Shown here in pieces: positions 25,733-33,616 of a stretch of DNA of 64,000 nt; the first letter of the stretch is position 1, and the number at the start of each line of letters is the position of its first letter. Source of the stretch: JAAYVZ01 sp035384965. GTDB taxonomy: Bacteria > Acidobacteriota > Thermoanaerobaculia > Thermoanaerobaculales > Thermoanaerobaculaceae. Location of the stretch: NCBI GenBank assembly GCA_035384965.1, contig DAOOJE010000005.1, positions 1 through 64,000 on the forward strand, written 5' to 3'. Both the position numbers and the translations under genes were made by a program. Under the pieces are notes generated by a model that saw only the letters and a list, made by a program, of their open reading frames with translations, was not told where the DNA came from and ran no database searches.

Positions 25733-26390
25733 AGTGACCCAGGGCAATGGTTGGATGCTGACCCACCCTGGGAGGTAGTTGAGAAGGGTTGGTGTGGGGG
25801 TTGTTGTTTCTCCTTTCGTCGGTGTCGTTGCTGCCTTCTGCCTCTCCCCCGGGGGGGGAGGCGCGCAGCGCGACGACGTCCGATTTCTGTCTCCTTGTCC
25901 GACACGATGGCCCTTTCGTCGTGACGATGTGACTCTGGCTGGCGAGTCGATCGTGCAGGGCTGTCGTGAGCTTCTCGTTGCTCGGGATCTGGACCCACCC
26001 GAAAAGAGTGAGTTTCGTGGTGATCAGCGTCGAACGCCGCTCGTGTCGTTCGGCGAGCAGGTTGAAGAGCAGCTCTCCGCCGGTTCGGCCGAAGGGCACG
26101 AAGCCGAGCTCGTCTACCCGCGTCCACACGGGTTGCCCCCCGGGGCCACAGCTCCCGACACCTCGGCTCGGGCCGGGAGAGACCTCCCTGACGGTGTTCC
26201 GGCTCACCCCCACCACCCTCGCCACCGGCCCAATCGACTGACCCTTCACTAGCATCCGGTGCCGCATCACATGCACCAGCTCCCCCGAAGCGTTCTTGCT
26301 CCGGCAACGCCGAGCATCTCGCCCACGCTGCAGGTAACGGTGCCAGGAGTGGGCACGATCCTCAAACGTTGGATGGGTCAATTTCCGAGC
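25733..26390 (-). mobile_element. Deletion remnant of an IS21-family element
   Basis: Both ends keep IS21-like terminal repeats: GTGACCCAG near 25735 and CTGACCCACCC near 25759 on one side, and ATGGGTCAATTTCC near 26372 on the other. Inside, only pieces of istA and istB survive. The full element would be about 2.5 kb, so some 1.8 kb has been lost. The remnant lies directly beside the IS256-family relic. Confidence 0.65.
25870..26276 (-). pseudogene. Fused remnant: IstA N-terminus joined to IstB C-terminus
   Basis: Reading from 26276 on the minus strand gives MRHRMLVKGQSIGPVARV followed by VGVSRNTVREV, the N-terminal helix-turn-helix of an IS21 IstA transposase. After about 20 residues the same frame becomes VDELGFVPFGRTGGELLF and then LLAERHERRSTLITTKL, the C-terminal part of the IstB ATPase, ending near TALHDRLASQSHIV. 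The IstA DDE domain and the IstB Walker A are gone. The fusion is a deletion scar, although it keeps an open frame. Confidence 0.75.
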
Positions 26391-26463
26391 GGCGCGTCCG
26401 CCCTGTCGGTGCCGACGCGTGGGCGCCGCTCCCCCGCCGACGGACGCGCCGGTCCCCAGCCGC

Positions 26464-26667
26464 CTATCCGTCGCGGGAGGTGCGCACGGCGCGCTCGAGG
26501 TCGGGGTCGCCGCGCTGCAATGCGGTGATGGCGTGGCCGAGGAGCGTCCGCGCGAGCCTGCTCGGCGGCAGCTGGAACTGGGCCGCCAGGCTGGCCAGCG
26601 CCGCCCACTGGCTTTCAGGGAGCCGCACCGTCACCGCCCGCATCGGTTCTCTTTCAGCTGGCTTCAT
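26464..26667 (-). CDS. Small ribbon-helix-helix (CopG-like) DNA-binding protein
   Basis: The 67-residue product has a short beta strand (MRAVTVRLPESQW, 9-21) followed by two helices (WAALASLAAQFQLPPSRLARTLL), the ribbon-helix-helix pattern. Such proteins are often antitoxins or plasmid/IS repressors. GGAGGTG lies nine bases before the ATG at 26667; a second ATG at 26643 (MRAVTV) is possible. No toxin partner is visible next to it. It stands alone between the IS wreckage and a gene-free stretch. Confidence 0.6.
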   Translation of the reverse strand: MKPAEREPMRAVTVRLPESQWAALASLAAQFQLPPSRLARTLLGHAITALQRGDPDLERAVRTSRDG

Positions 26668-27152
26668 GACCGCACCTCCGGCCGTCGGTTGTCCTCTCGT
26701 TCCGTTCGTGGCTCGCGGCGGCGGCCACCGCCGGCACGCGCGCGATGTGTCCCTGACACGAAGGTACCACGCCTGCGACCGAGGCCGCGGAGGGCGTGGG
26801 CGGGGGCCACCGGGCCGCAACCCCGCAGGGAGGGCGGGGGAAAGAGACGATGCGGGCTTGGGATCCCGGGAACTCGCGGAGGGCGGGTCGCTGGAAGAGC
26901 CGTTGCTGTCCGGCGGCCCCCAGAGGGGAAGTGGGAGCTGTCGCTTTCGTGCTCCGTGGCGGGGTGTGAAGTCGGGGGGCGGCGCTCGGTGCGGGCCGGA
27001 CGAGGGGCAGCATGGGCCGAGCCTCGTCGTCCGCGGCGGGGTGACGGCTCTGCCGGATCGGTGCGACAATCGGAGTCGGCACTCACGGCGCTGGCTGACC
27101 TGGAGGAACCGGCTCACCGGGTGGTTGGCGGGCGGCGCGCGGGAGGCGGCGG
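26668..27152. other. Gene-free stretch with a copy of the intergenic repeat
   Basis: The 485 bases contain no gene that I can support. A copy of the dispersed GC-rich intergenic repeat lies at about 26796-26860. The rest is high-GC sequence with no clear hairpin or promoter. It separates the mobile-element scar from the membrane-protein gene. Confidence 0.5.
26796..26860. repeat. Dispersed intergenic repeat, single copy D
   Basis: Core CCGCAACCCCGCAGGG then AGGGCGGGGGAAAGAG followed by GCGGGCTTGGGATCCCGGG. It matches one monomer of the repeat seen at 32.5, 43.8 and 44.5 kb, with a few changes. Confidence 0.6.
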
Positions 27153-27782
27153 ATGAGCTTCGGCACGGTCGTCGGCATGATCCTGATCTGGGTGTCCTCC
27201 CTGGTCATGATGGCCGGCGGGATCATGACCCTCGTGCTGGCGTTCCGGGTGAGCGTCAAATGGGGGCTCCTCGTGCTTTTCGTGCCGTTCGCGAACGTCT
27301 ACGTCCTCTTCAGGTTCTGGCCCGACACGAAGCGTGCCGTGCAAGTGTCGCTGGCCGGGCTCGGGGGGCTCGTCGTCGGGATCATCGTGCTGATGACCTC
27401 GGCCGCGATCACGGGAATGCGGCAGGGCGCCGCAGCCCGCGCCGCGGTGCAGGCGCGCCCGACGCCGGAGGCCGCGTGGGTGCCGGCGATACCGCAGCCG
27501 ACGCCGACGCCGCTGCCCGAGTTGCCGATCGGTATCCCCGAAGAGACGCCGGCGCCGACGCCATCCCGCCCTCTGCCGCTCTCCCAGGCGGACGAGCACC
27601 TCGGCCGCATGGTCGAGCTGGTGATGCGCGACGGCAGCACCTCGCGGGTGATCCTCCACGAGGTGACGGCGACGCACGTGCGCGTGGCCGAGCCGTACGG
27701 AGGGGGCGGCATCACGTACTCGGTGCCGCTTGCCAGGGTGGCCGGGTTTCGACCGCTGCGATCCCGCTCTGCCGCGAGGTAG
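27153..27782 (+). CDS. Membrane-anchored protein with proline-rich linker, function unknown
   Basis: The 209-residue protein has two hydrophobic segments in its first 90 residues (about 5-30 and 64-86), a Pro/Thr-rich linker (about 100-140, with PTPTPLPELP) and a C-terminal domain of about 60 residues with VELVMRDGSTSRVILHEV and ITYSVPLARVAGF. The C-terminal strand pattern resembles small RNA-binding or SH3-like barrels in other membrane proteins, but I cannot name a family. A ribosome site GGGAGGCGG precedes the ATG. It is convergent with blc. Confidence 0.6.
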   Translation: MSFGTVVGMILIWVSSLVMMAGGIMTLVLAFRVSVKWGLLVLFVPFANVYVLFRFWPDTKRAVQVSLAGLGGLVVGIIVLMTSAAITGMRQGAAARAAVQARPTPEAAWVPAIPQPTPTPLPELPIGIPEETPAPTPSRPLPLSQADEHLGRMVELVMRDGSTSRVILHEVTATHVRVAEPYGGGGITYSVPLARVAGFRPLRSRSAAR

Positions 27783-27812
27783 GGCCCCCGGCGCTCGAGG
27801 CGGCCTGCACGC

Positions 27813-28328
27813 TCAGTCGTGCCGGACGGCGATGAGCTGATCGGTCGGGAAGCCGAGCGAGCGCGCGCGGGCGACGAGACGTTCGCGCACCTCCGGGTCG
27901 AGCGCGGGTGTGCGGGCGAGAATCCAGAGGTAGCGGCGGCTCGGGCCGCAGACCATCGCCCACTCGTAGCCCTCGGTGTCGAGCGCGATGATGTTGTAGC
28001 CGCCGTAGAACGGGCCGAAGAAGGAGACCTTGAGACGACCCTCATCCGGTTCGCCGACCGGGAAGGCCTTGCCTGTGGCCTCCCTCCACGCCCGCGTGCC
28101 GGCGTCGAAGCCGCGATTCGCAACGACGATGCCGCCGCCGGCCCGCGGCGTGTACGTGGCGGTGACACGCTCGAGCCCGCGTTCGAACGCGTGGTCGAGA
28201 CGGGCGATCTCGTACCAGGTGCCGAGGTAGCGCTCGAGCTGGAACCCGCGGACCGTCGGCACGCCGTCGGGCACCCCGGTGCAGCTCCACACGAGGAAGA
28301 CCAGAACGACCAGCATCGGTCCACGCAT
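27813..28328 (-). CDS. blc: Bacterial lipocalin lipoprotein (Blc-like)
   Basis: The 171-residue protein begins with a lipoprotein-type signal (MRGPMLVVLVFLVWSC, Cys16 as lipid site). The lipocalin signature GTWYEIARLDHAFERGL (about 36-52) follows, then LKVSFFGPFYGGYNIIALD and the last motif YLWILARTPALD. Blc proteins sit in the outer membrane and bind fatty acids or lysophospholipids. I chose the ATG at 28328 because it begins the signal peptide; an ATG seven codons upstream would add charged residues. Confidence 0.88.
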   Translation of the reverse strand: MRGPMLVVLVFLVWSCTGVPDGVPTVRGFQLERYLGTWYEIARLDHAFERGLERVTATYTPRAGGGIVVANRGFDAGTRAWREATGKAFPVGEPDEGRLKVSFFGPFYGGYNIIALDTEGYEWAMVCGPSRRYLWILARTPALDPEVRERLVARARSLGFPTDQLIAVRHD

Positions 28329-28431
28329 CTTCACCTCCGACAGCGACAACCGCTCCGGACGTCAGCGTACTCCGTTCTGCCCGGCGCCGCCGCCCCTCGC
28401 GGGCGGTGGGCGAAGCCGGTGCGAGCGGGCG

Positions 28432-29040
28432 TCACCGTTTCGGGAGGTCGGGTCGCGGGATGGGGCCGCGAGCTGCCCACCGCCGCTCGAAGCACGACCA
28501 CGCGTGGTCGGGGTCGAGGCCGAGCTCCCGGGCGAGAGTCATGACGAATCCGCGGGCGAACACCCGCTGCGGCAGGGCCGCGAAGTCCTCGCCCTCGATC
28601 GCGGCGATGTACTGCGGCCGGATGCGGGTGCGGCGGGCGAGAGCGTCGACCGTCATGCCCCAGCCTTCCCGGACGGCGCGCATCTGCTCGCCGGTAACCT
28701 CGGCGCCGGCGTTGAGAGCGGCTGCGAGCGGCGGCGGTCCGGCGGACCGGGGCGGGGGAGCGGGCCGCGGCGAGTCGGCAGCGGAGCCGGCGGGGACACG
28801 GAGCTCGAGTGCGGGTGCAGGCTCCGAGGCGCCGGCGGCGCGCAGCGCGCGCTGGTAGGCGACGCGGAGCTGGCGCAGCAGGCACGGTTGCTCGTCGGGG
28901 TCGACGATCGAGTAGACGGCGAGCGAGCCGGGGGCGAGGGCGCGCTCGAGGCTCTCGTAGGCGGCGCGGATCTCCTCCACGGAGGCTTCGGGCGAGACCC
29001 CGAGCACCTCCCAGGGATCGAGGTGATCCCACCGGCTCAC
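28432..29040 (-). CDS. DnaJ-like / RodZ-type helix-turn-helix protein
   Basis: The 202-residue protein joins an N-terminal J-domain-like segment (DPWEVLGVSPEASVEEIRAAYESL, about 8-31) to a C-terminal RodZ-type helix-turn-helix (about 115-180: GEQMRAVREGWGMTVDALA, RTRIRPQYIAAIEGEDF, LPQRVFARGFVMTLARELG). A Pro-rich linker lies between. The HPD tripeptide of active DnaJ proteins is absent, so it should not stimulate Hsp70. The start is a GTG that overlaps the stop of the ParA-like gene (GTGA). Similar ParA/HTH pairs occur in delta-proteobacteria and Acidobacteriota; function is unknown. Confidence 0.7.
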   Translation of the reverse strand: MSRWDHLDPWEVLGVSPEASVEEIRAAYESLERALAPGSLAVYSIVDPDEQPCLLRQLRVAYQRALRAAGASEPAPALELRVPAGSAADSPRPAPPPRSAGPPPLAAALNAGAEVTGEQMRAVREGWGMTVDALARRTRIRPQYIAAIEGEDFAALPQRVFARGFVMTLARELGLDPDHAWSCFERRWAARGPIPRPDLPKR

Positions 29041-30080
29041 CGCGTGCCCCCCGGAGCCGGAAGGGCCAGCAGGCGGGTGACGAGATGGCCCACGTCGGCG
29101 ACGGCCTCCGGACCGAGGTTCTCGGGTAGGACCGGCAAGCGTGCCCGCACGGTTCGCGCCAGGGTCTCGCAGTGGTGCAGCACACCGAGCGGCTGCAGGC
29201 CGACGCCGAACAGGCGCCGGGCGGCCTGCGCCATGGCGTCGCACAGGGCGAGGTCCTGCGCGGTCCGCGCTTGGTTGACCACGAGGAGCGGCCGGAGCGT
29301 CTCCATGAGACGGGCGAGGCGCTGACCGGCGGCAGGCGCCTGCCGGGCCACGTGCGCCAGCAGCTCGGCCGGGGTCCGTGCGCCGGCGCTGCCGTCGCGG
29401 GCGGCCTCCCCGATGAGTCGGGTGAGGTCGTCGCCGAGGTCGGCGTTGCGAATGCGGCGCAGGAACGCCACCTTGAGGAAGCGGTACGCGTTTTCGACCG
29501 AGAGCGCCTCGGGCGTGACGGCCAGCACGCCGTGCGAGGCAAGGAGGAAGAAGTCGACCACGTCGTAGTGGGTGCCGGCGCCGAGGTCGAGGACGGCGAC
29601 CTGGGCGTGCAGCGTCCCGATCGCGCGCTTGAGACGGATGCGCTGCTGGTGCAGCAAGTTCGCGTCGGCGGTGGCGCTCCTCGGGCCGGAAATGAGCGTC
29701 AGCCCCGGCACGGGTGTGGGCACCGCGAGAGCGGCGAGGGACTCGGTGCGCCGGAAGACGAAATCCGACACGGTCTCCCGGGGGTGGGACATACCGAGCA
29801 GGCTGTGCAGGTTGGGGCCGCCGAAATCGCAATCGAGAAGCACGGTCGACAGGCCGCGGCGGGCGCACTCGATGCCGAACAGGGCGGCGAGCACGCTCTT
29901 GCCGATGCCGCCCTTGCCGCCGCCGACGGCGACCAGCCGCGGCTCCGCGCCCGTCGGCACACCGGCCTCGGGCGGCACGGCGCCGCTCACGGTGCGCTCC
30001 GGCTCGCCCCGCGGGCGGGGTGCTGGGTGCGGGGGCGGGACGTGGCTCGTCGCATGTTCGGACCCGCGGGAATGGTACAC
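29037..30080 (-). CDS. MinD/ParA-family P-loop ATPase (FleN-like)
   Basis: The 347-residue protein has the deviant Walker A VGGGKGGIGKSVLAAL (about 52-67), LLDCDFGGPNLHSLLG, the HVAVLDLG-type Walker B (QVAVLDLGAGTHYDVVDFF) and LAVTPEALSVENAYRFLK. It resembles FlhG/FleN and similar MinD-like ATPases that set cell position or number of surface structures. It starts with GTG 17 bases after the kinase gene and overlaps the DnaJ/HTH gene, so kinase, ATPase and HTH protein form one operon. No flagellar gene is in the window. The first 45 residues are low-complexity, so a later start is possible. Confidence 0.8.
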   Translation of the reverse strand: MYHSRGSEHATSHVPPPHPAPRPRGEPERTVSGAVPPEAGVPTGAEPRLVAVGGGKGGIGKSVLAALFGIECARRGLSTVLLDCDFGGPNLHSLLGMSHPRETVSDFVFRRTESLAALAVPTPVPGLTLISGPRSATADANLLHQQRIRLKRAIGTLHAQVAVLDLGAGTHYDVVDFFLLASHGVLAVTPEALSVENAYRFLKVAFLRRIRNADLGDDLTRLIGEAARDGSAGARTPAELLAHVARQAPAAGQRLARLMETLRPLLVVNQARTAQDLALCDAMAQAARRLFGVGLQPLGVLHHCETLARTVRARLPVLPENLGPEAVADVGHLVTRLLALPAPGGTR

Positions 30081-30097
30081 GCCCGGCTCGCGTGATG

Positions 30098-32416
30098 TCA
30101 GGACCGCCCGGGCTCGGGGCCGGCAGCGGCTGCGTCGGCCAGGGCCGCGCGCACCTTCACCGTGCGGGGGTGGTCGGCCCCGAGTGTCGCCTCGAGGATC
30201 GCCGCGGCGCGGCCCAGCGCCACCAGGGCCTCCGTCGCCCGCCCCTGCGCGTGGTAGAAGCGCCCGAGGTCGGCGAGCGTCGCGGCGACTTCGGGATGGT
30301 CGGCACCGGCGAGCGCCTCACGCATCGCCAGCGACTGGAGCAGCAGCGGCTCGGCCTCGGTCGGGCGGGCGCAGGCGGCGACGGCGACGCCGAGTGCCCG
30401 CAACGTCTCGGCCACCGCCGGATGCTTGGGACCGAAACCGGCCCGTTCGGCCTCCAGCGCCTGGCGAAGGATAGGCTCGGCCTCGGCGCACCGGCCTTGC
30501 CGATCGACGGCCTCTCCGAGGTTGGAGCGGAGCATCGCCACCACCGGATGCGCTTGTCCGAGCGCCCGTTCGCCGATGTCCACGGCCCGCCGGTACTCGG
30601 CCTCGGCCTCGGCGAGGCGGCCGAGTTCGAAGAGCACCACGCCGAGATCGTTGCACGCCAGCGCGGTCTGCGGGTGGGAGGGACCGAAGCGCCGCTCGAG
30701 GCTGTCGAGCGAGCGCCGGTAGAGGGTCTCTGCATCGGCGAAGTGCCCCATATCCTTGCGGGCAGTGGCGAGGTTCAGCACGACGCGGGCGGTGTCCGGG
30801 CTGTCCGGGGCGTCGAGACGGTCGAGCGTCGCCAGGGCCTGGACGAGCAGCGGCTCCGCCGCCGCCGGTTGCCCGCGGTCGAGCAGCGTCACGGCGAGGT
30901 TGCTGGCGGCTGCCGCGAACTGGCGGGCGTCGGGGCCGTACGCCGCCTCCGCGAGGCTCAGGGCGGCACGACCCGTGGCCTCCGCCTGCGCGGCCCTGCC
31001 GAGGCGAGCCTCGGTGCTGGCGAGCCCGATGAGCGCGTCAGCCTCCCGCTGCCGCTTGCCGTGGCGGCGGGCGAGCACGCCGGCGCGCTCGTAGGTGTCG
31101 CGGGCGCGCTCGAGCATCCCCTGGTCGGCGTACGCCGAGGCGAGCGGCAGGAGGACCGGCAGCACGGCGGCGTCGTCGCGGCCTGAGAGTCTCTCCTGGA
31201 GCGCCAGGGACTCCTCGAGGAGAAGGCATGCCTTGTCTGGCATCCCGAGGTTGTTGTGAATGCGGCCGAGCGTGGTCAGAAGCCGTGCCTTGGTGGCCGG
31301 CTGGCCGGCGAGACCGCTGCGGGCCCGCTCCGTGCCGCGATCGAGCAGCTCGCGGGCGGTGACCCGGCCGCCCGCTTCGCGCTCCGGGTCGGTGGCGGCG
31401 AAGAGCTGCACGAGAAAATCGGTGGTGGCACCGGCCAGGGCGGCCTCACGGCGGGCGCGGGCGAGGCCGAGAAGGGAGAAAACCGTGCCGGCCAACAGGC
31501 TCGCCGCGGTCACGGTCACTGCCGCGGCGCGCAGCCGGCGCATCGGCCGCGCCCGCAGGCGGCGCAGCCGTTCGAGGACCGCCGCGGCCGTCGGCCGCCG
31601 CTGCGGCACGAGGTCCACCAGCTCCCGGATGAGGCTGGCGATCTGGCGGTCGACGCCCTTGATCTCGGGGACGTCGCCCCAGCGCGCCCGCTGGAGGACC
31701 TCGAGGGCGTCGTCGGAGTCGTACGGCGCCTTGCCCGTGTACACCTCGAACAGCAGCAAGCCGAACGCGAACATGTCGCTGGCGGCGGTGGCCGTCTCTC
31801 CGCAGGCCTGTTCCGGACTCATGTAGCGAGGGGTGCCCACGACATCCCCGGCGTTCGTCAACGCCCCGTCCATCAACGTGGCGCCGGGCTCGAGTCGGTC
31901 GGCAGCCATCGCCCCGCTGTCGGCCGCCGCCACCGGGCTGTCGCCGAACCTGCGGGCGAGGCCGAAGTCGAGCACCTTGGCCGTCCCGTCCTCGGCCAGC
32001 ATCACGTTCTCGGGCTTGAGGTCCCGGTGCACGATGCCGAGCGAGTGGGCGGCGACGAGCGCCGAGCACACCCCCTGGGCGATGTCGAGCCGCTCGGCCG
32101 GGCGTAACCCGTCCCGCACCGCCTGCTCGAGCGTCGTGCCGCCGACGCGCTCCATGACCAGCACGTCGTACGCCTCGCCCTCGATGAACTCGTACAGGCG
32201 GCAAATGTTCTGGTGCTCGAGCTGGGACAGGATGCGGGCCTCGCGGGCGAAGCGGGCGCGCGAGCTGGCGCCCGCGTGGCGGTCGTGGCGGATCGCCTTG
32301 ACCGCGACGCGCCGCCCCAGGCGCTCGTCGGTGGCCTCCCACACCTCGCCCATCCCGCCCGAGCCGAGCAGCGCGCCGAGGCGGACGTGGCCGACGAGAT
32401 TTCCGGTCTTCAGCAT
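30098..32416 (-). CDS. Membrane Ser/Thr protein kinase with C-terminal TPR repeats
   Basis: The 772-residue protein is a Hanks-type kinase. It has the glycine loop GSGGMGEV (18-25), catalytic Lys40 (VAVKAIRHD), HRDLKPEN (Asp132), DFG (150-152) and the activation/APE region in TPRYMSPEQACGE. A single transmembrane helix lies at about 300-322 (VTVTAASLLAGTVFSLLGLA). The remaining 430 residues are tetratricopeptide units (for example PDTARVVLNLATARKDMGHFADAETLYRRSL-type repeats), facing the outside if the kinase domain is cytosolic. This architecture is frequent in Acidobacteriota and Myxococcota. All catalytic residues are present. It is the first gene of the minus-strand operon. Confidence 0.9.
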   Translation of the reverse strand: MLKTGNLVGHVRLGALLGSGGMGEVWEATDERLGRRVAVKAIRHDRHAGASSRARFAREARILSQLEHQNICRLYEFIEGEAYDVLVMERVGGTTLEQAVRDGLRPAERLDIAQGVCSALVAAHSLGIVHRDLKPENVMLAEDGTAKVLDFGLARRFGDSPVAAADSGAMAADRLEPGATLMDGALTNAGDVVGTPRYMSPEQACGETATAASDMFAFGLLLFEVYTGKAPYDSDDALEVLQRARWGDVPEIKGVDRQIASLIRELVDLVPQRRPTAAAVLERLRRLRARPMRRLRAAAVTVTAASLLAGTVFSLLGLARARREAALAGATTDFLVQLFAATDPEREAGGRVTARELLDRGTERARSGLAGQPATKARLLTTLGRIHNNLGMPDKACLLLEESLALQERLSGRDDAAVLPVLLPLASAYADQGMLERARDTYERAGVLARRHGKRQREADALIGLASTEARLGRAAQAEATGRAALSLAEAAYGPDARQFAAAASNLAVTLLDRGQPAAAEPLLVQALATLDRLDAPDSPDTARVVLNLATARKDMGHFADAETLYRRSLDSLERRFGPSHPQTALACNDLGVVLFELGRLAEAEAEYRRAVDIGERALGQAHPVVAMLRSNLGEAVDRQGRCAEAEPILRQALEAERAGFGPKHPAVAETLRALGVAVAACARPTEAEPLLLQSLAMREALAGADHPEVAATLADLGRFYHAQGRATEALVALGRAAAILEATLGADHPRTVKVRAALADAAAAGPEPGRS

Positions 32417-32507
32417 GAGGACGATCTCTACCTGGAGGCATCGTACCCCGACTCTCCCCGCCCCGCACCCCTCCCCACATCAACCACGCCCGCAACCACC
32501 GGTTCCA

Positions 32508-32622
32508 AGCAGCCCCGCAGTGAGGGAGGCGAAAGAAGGTGCGGGCGGGGGCGGGCCGCGGGGTCGCAGCCCCGCAGGGTGGGCGGGGGCACGGAAGAAG
32601 CTGGCCCGTGTGGGTCCACAGC
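32508..32622. repeat. Dispersed intergenic repeat, tandem dimer copy C
   Basis: Two monomers of about 53-58 bases: the first at CAGCCCCGCAGTGAGGGAGG (32511) and the second at CAGCCCCGCAGGGTGGGCGG (32567), each followed by an AAAGA-like or ACGGA spacer and a GCGGGC/GGCCCG dyad. It lies in the 294-base gap between the kinase gene and cas6. A -10-like TACACT at 32680-32685 then precedes cas6. Confidence 0.7.
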
Positions 32623-32710
32623 CCGAGGGCAGTTCCCGGGGACGCGTCGACGAGTGGCGCGGATCGCGCCCCGCCGCAGTACACTGGGACGCTGCTGAGG
32701 GGGCCGCCGC

Positions 32711-33616
32711 ATGATTCTCGACAGTCAGGCCTGGCAGTCGCTCCTCGATGTGCACGTCTGTGAGATTTCCTCCCGCCTCGCGCCCGTGAACGGCGAGGCC
32801 ATGCGCGACGAGGCGTGGTGGGCGAACGAGTTGCGCTCGGCCCTCGGAAGCGCCCTCCGCCAGGTCATGTGCGCGACGCCCTCACGGCCGTGCGAGAGGT
32901 GCCGATTCAAGGACGAGTGTGGGTTTCTGAGAATCTGGCAACCGACACGCGGGGACGGGGAACGGGGTCCCGAGTACCGGACGCCGTCCTGGATCCTGGA
33001 GTGCCTGAGGCGCCCCGACTCGCTCGATGTCACGATCCGCCTGTTCGGGCCGGCCGTGTCTGCCGCGTGGCAATGGCGGGTGGCGCTCGAACTGGCGGCC
33101 GCGCGCGGGCTGGGGCGGGCGAGACAGCGGCTCCGCGCTCTCGAGGAACTGCGGCAGGCGCAGCCGCGTCGTCTGACCGAGCTGTGTCCACCGCAGCCGC
33201 CGGAGGGGCAATCGCTTGTGGTCGATCTGGTGTCGCCGCTGCGCCTCGTGCACGGCGGTGAGGCCGTCAGCGCGGCCCCCCCGTTTCCACTGCTGGTCAA
33301 GGCTGTCGAGCGGCGAGCGAGGCTCGCCATCCTCGCCTGGCTGGGAGTTGCTGTGGAGCCGATTGCGCCGGCCCGTCTGGCGCTGGCGAGGGTCGTAGGG
33401 ATCGTGGCGGACAGTACTCAGCTCGTGAGGCTCCGCCGTTACTCGGCGCGGCAAGCGCAATCGATGGCGCTGGCCGGGATCGTGGGCTCCATCGAGTACT
33501 CGACCGGCTGGGAGGTGTTCTGGCCGCTGCTGAGACTCGCGCCACTGCTGCACGTCGGCAAGGGCGCCACTCTCGGCTTCGGACGGGTTGCGTTTGGTCA
33601 GGGGCGTACGGCCTGA
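32711..33616 (+). CDS. cas6: Cas6 pre-crRNA endoribonuclease of the type III-B system
   Basis: The 301-residue RAMP protein should cut the transcript of the second array (repeat ending ATTACGAC). It has an N-terminal Cys cluster (CERCRFKDEC, about 57-66), a first ferredoxin-like half with WILECLRRPDSLDVTIRLFG and a second half with GSIEYSTGWEVFWPLLRLA. The glycine-rich loop HVGKGATLGFGRVAF at the C-terminus is the hallmark of Cas6. A general-base histidine cannot be fixed by eye. The ATG follows GAGGGGGCC. The last 19 bases overlap the 3' end of the convergent CARF gene. It is separated from cmr2 by that gene. Confidence 0.88.
   Translation: MILDSQAWQSLLDVHVCEISSRLAPVNGEAMRDEAWWANELRSALGSALRQVMCATPSRPCERCRFKDECGFLRIWQPTRGDGERGPEYRTPSWILECLRRPDSLDVTIRLFGPAVSAAWQWRVALELAAARGLGRARQRLRALEELRQAQPRRLTELCPPQPPEGQSLVVDLVSPLRLVHGGEAVSAAPPFPLLVKAVERRARLAILAWLGVAVEPIAPARLALARVVGIVADSTQLVRLRRYSARQAQSMALAGIVGSIEYSTGWEVFWPLLRLAPLLHVGKGATLGFGRVAFGQGRTA

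Noticed and set aside
30098..32416. Possibility that the kinase TPR part is a separate gene
   Set aside because: One continuous frame with a single membrane segment between the kinase and TPR parts; no internal stop or ribosome site.
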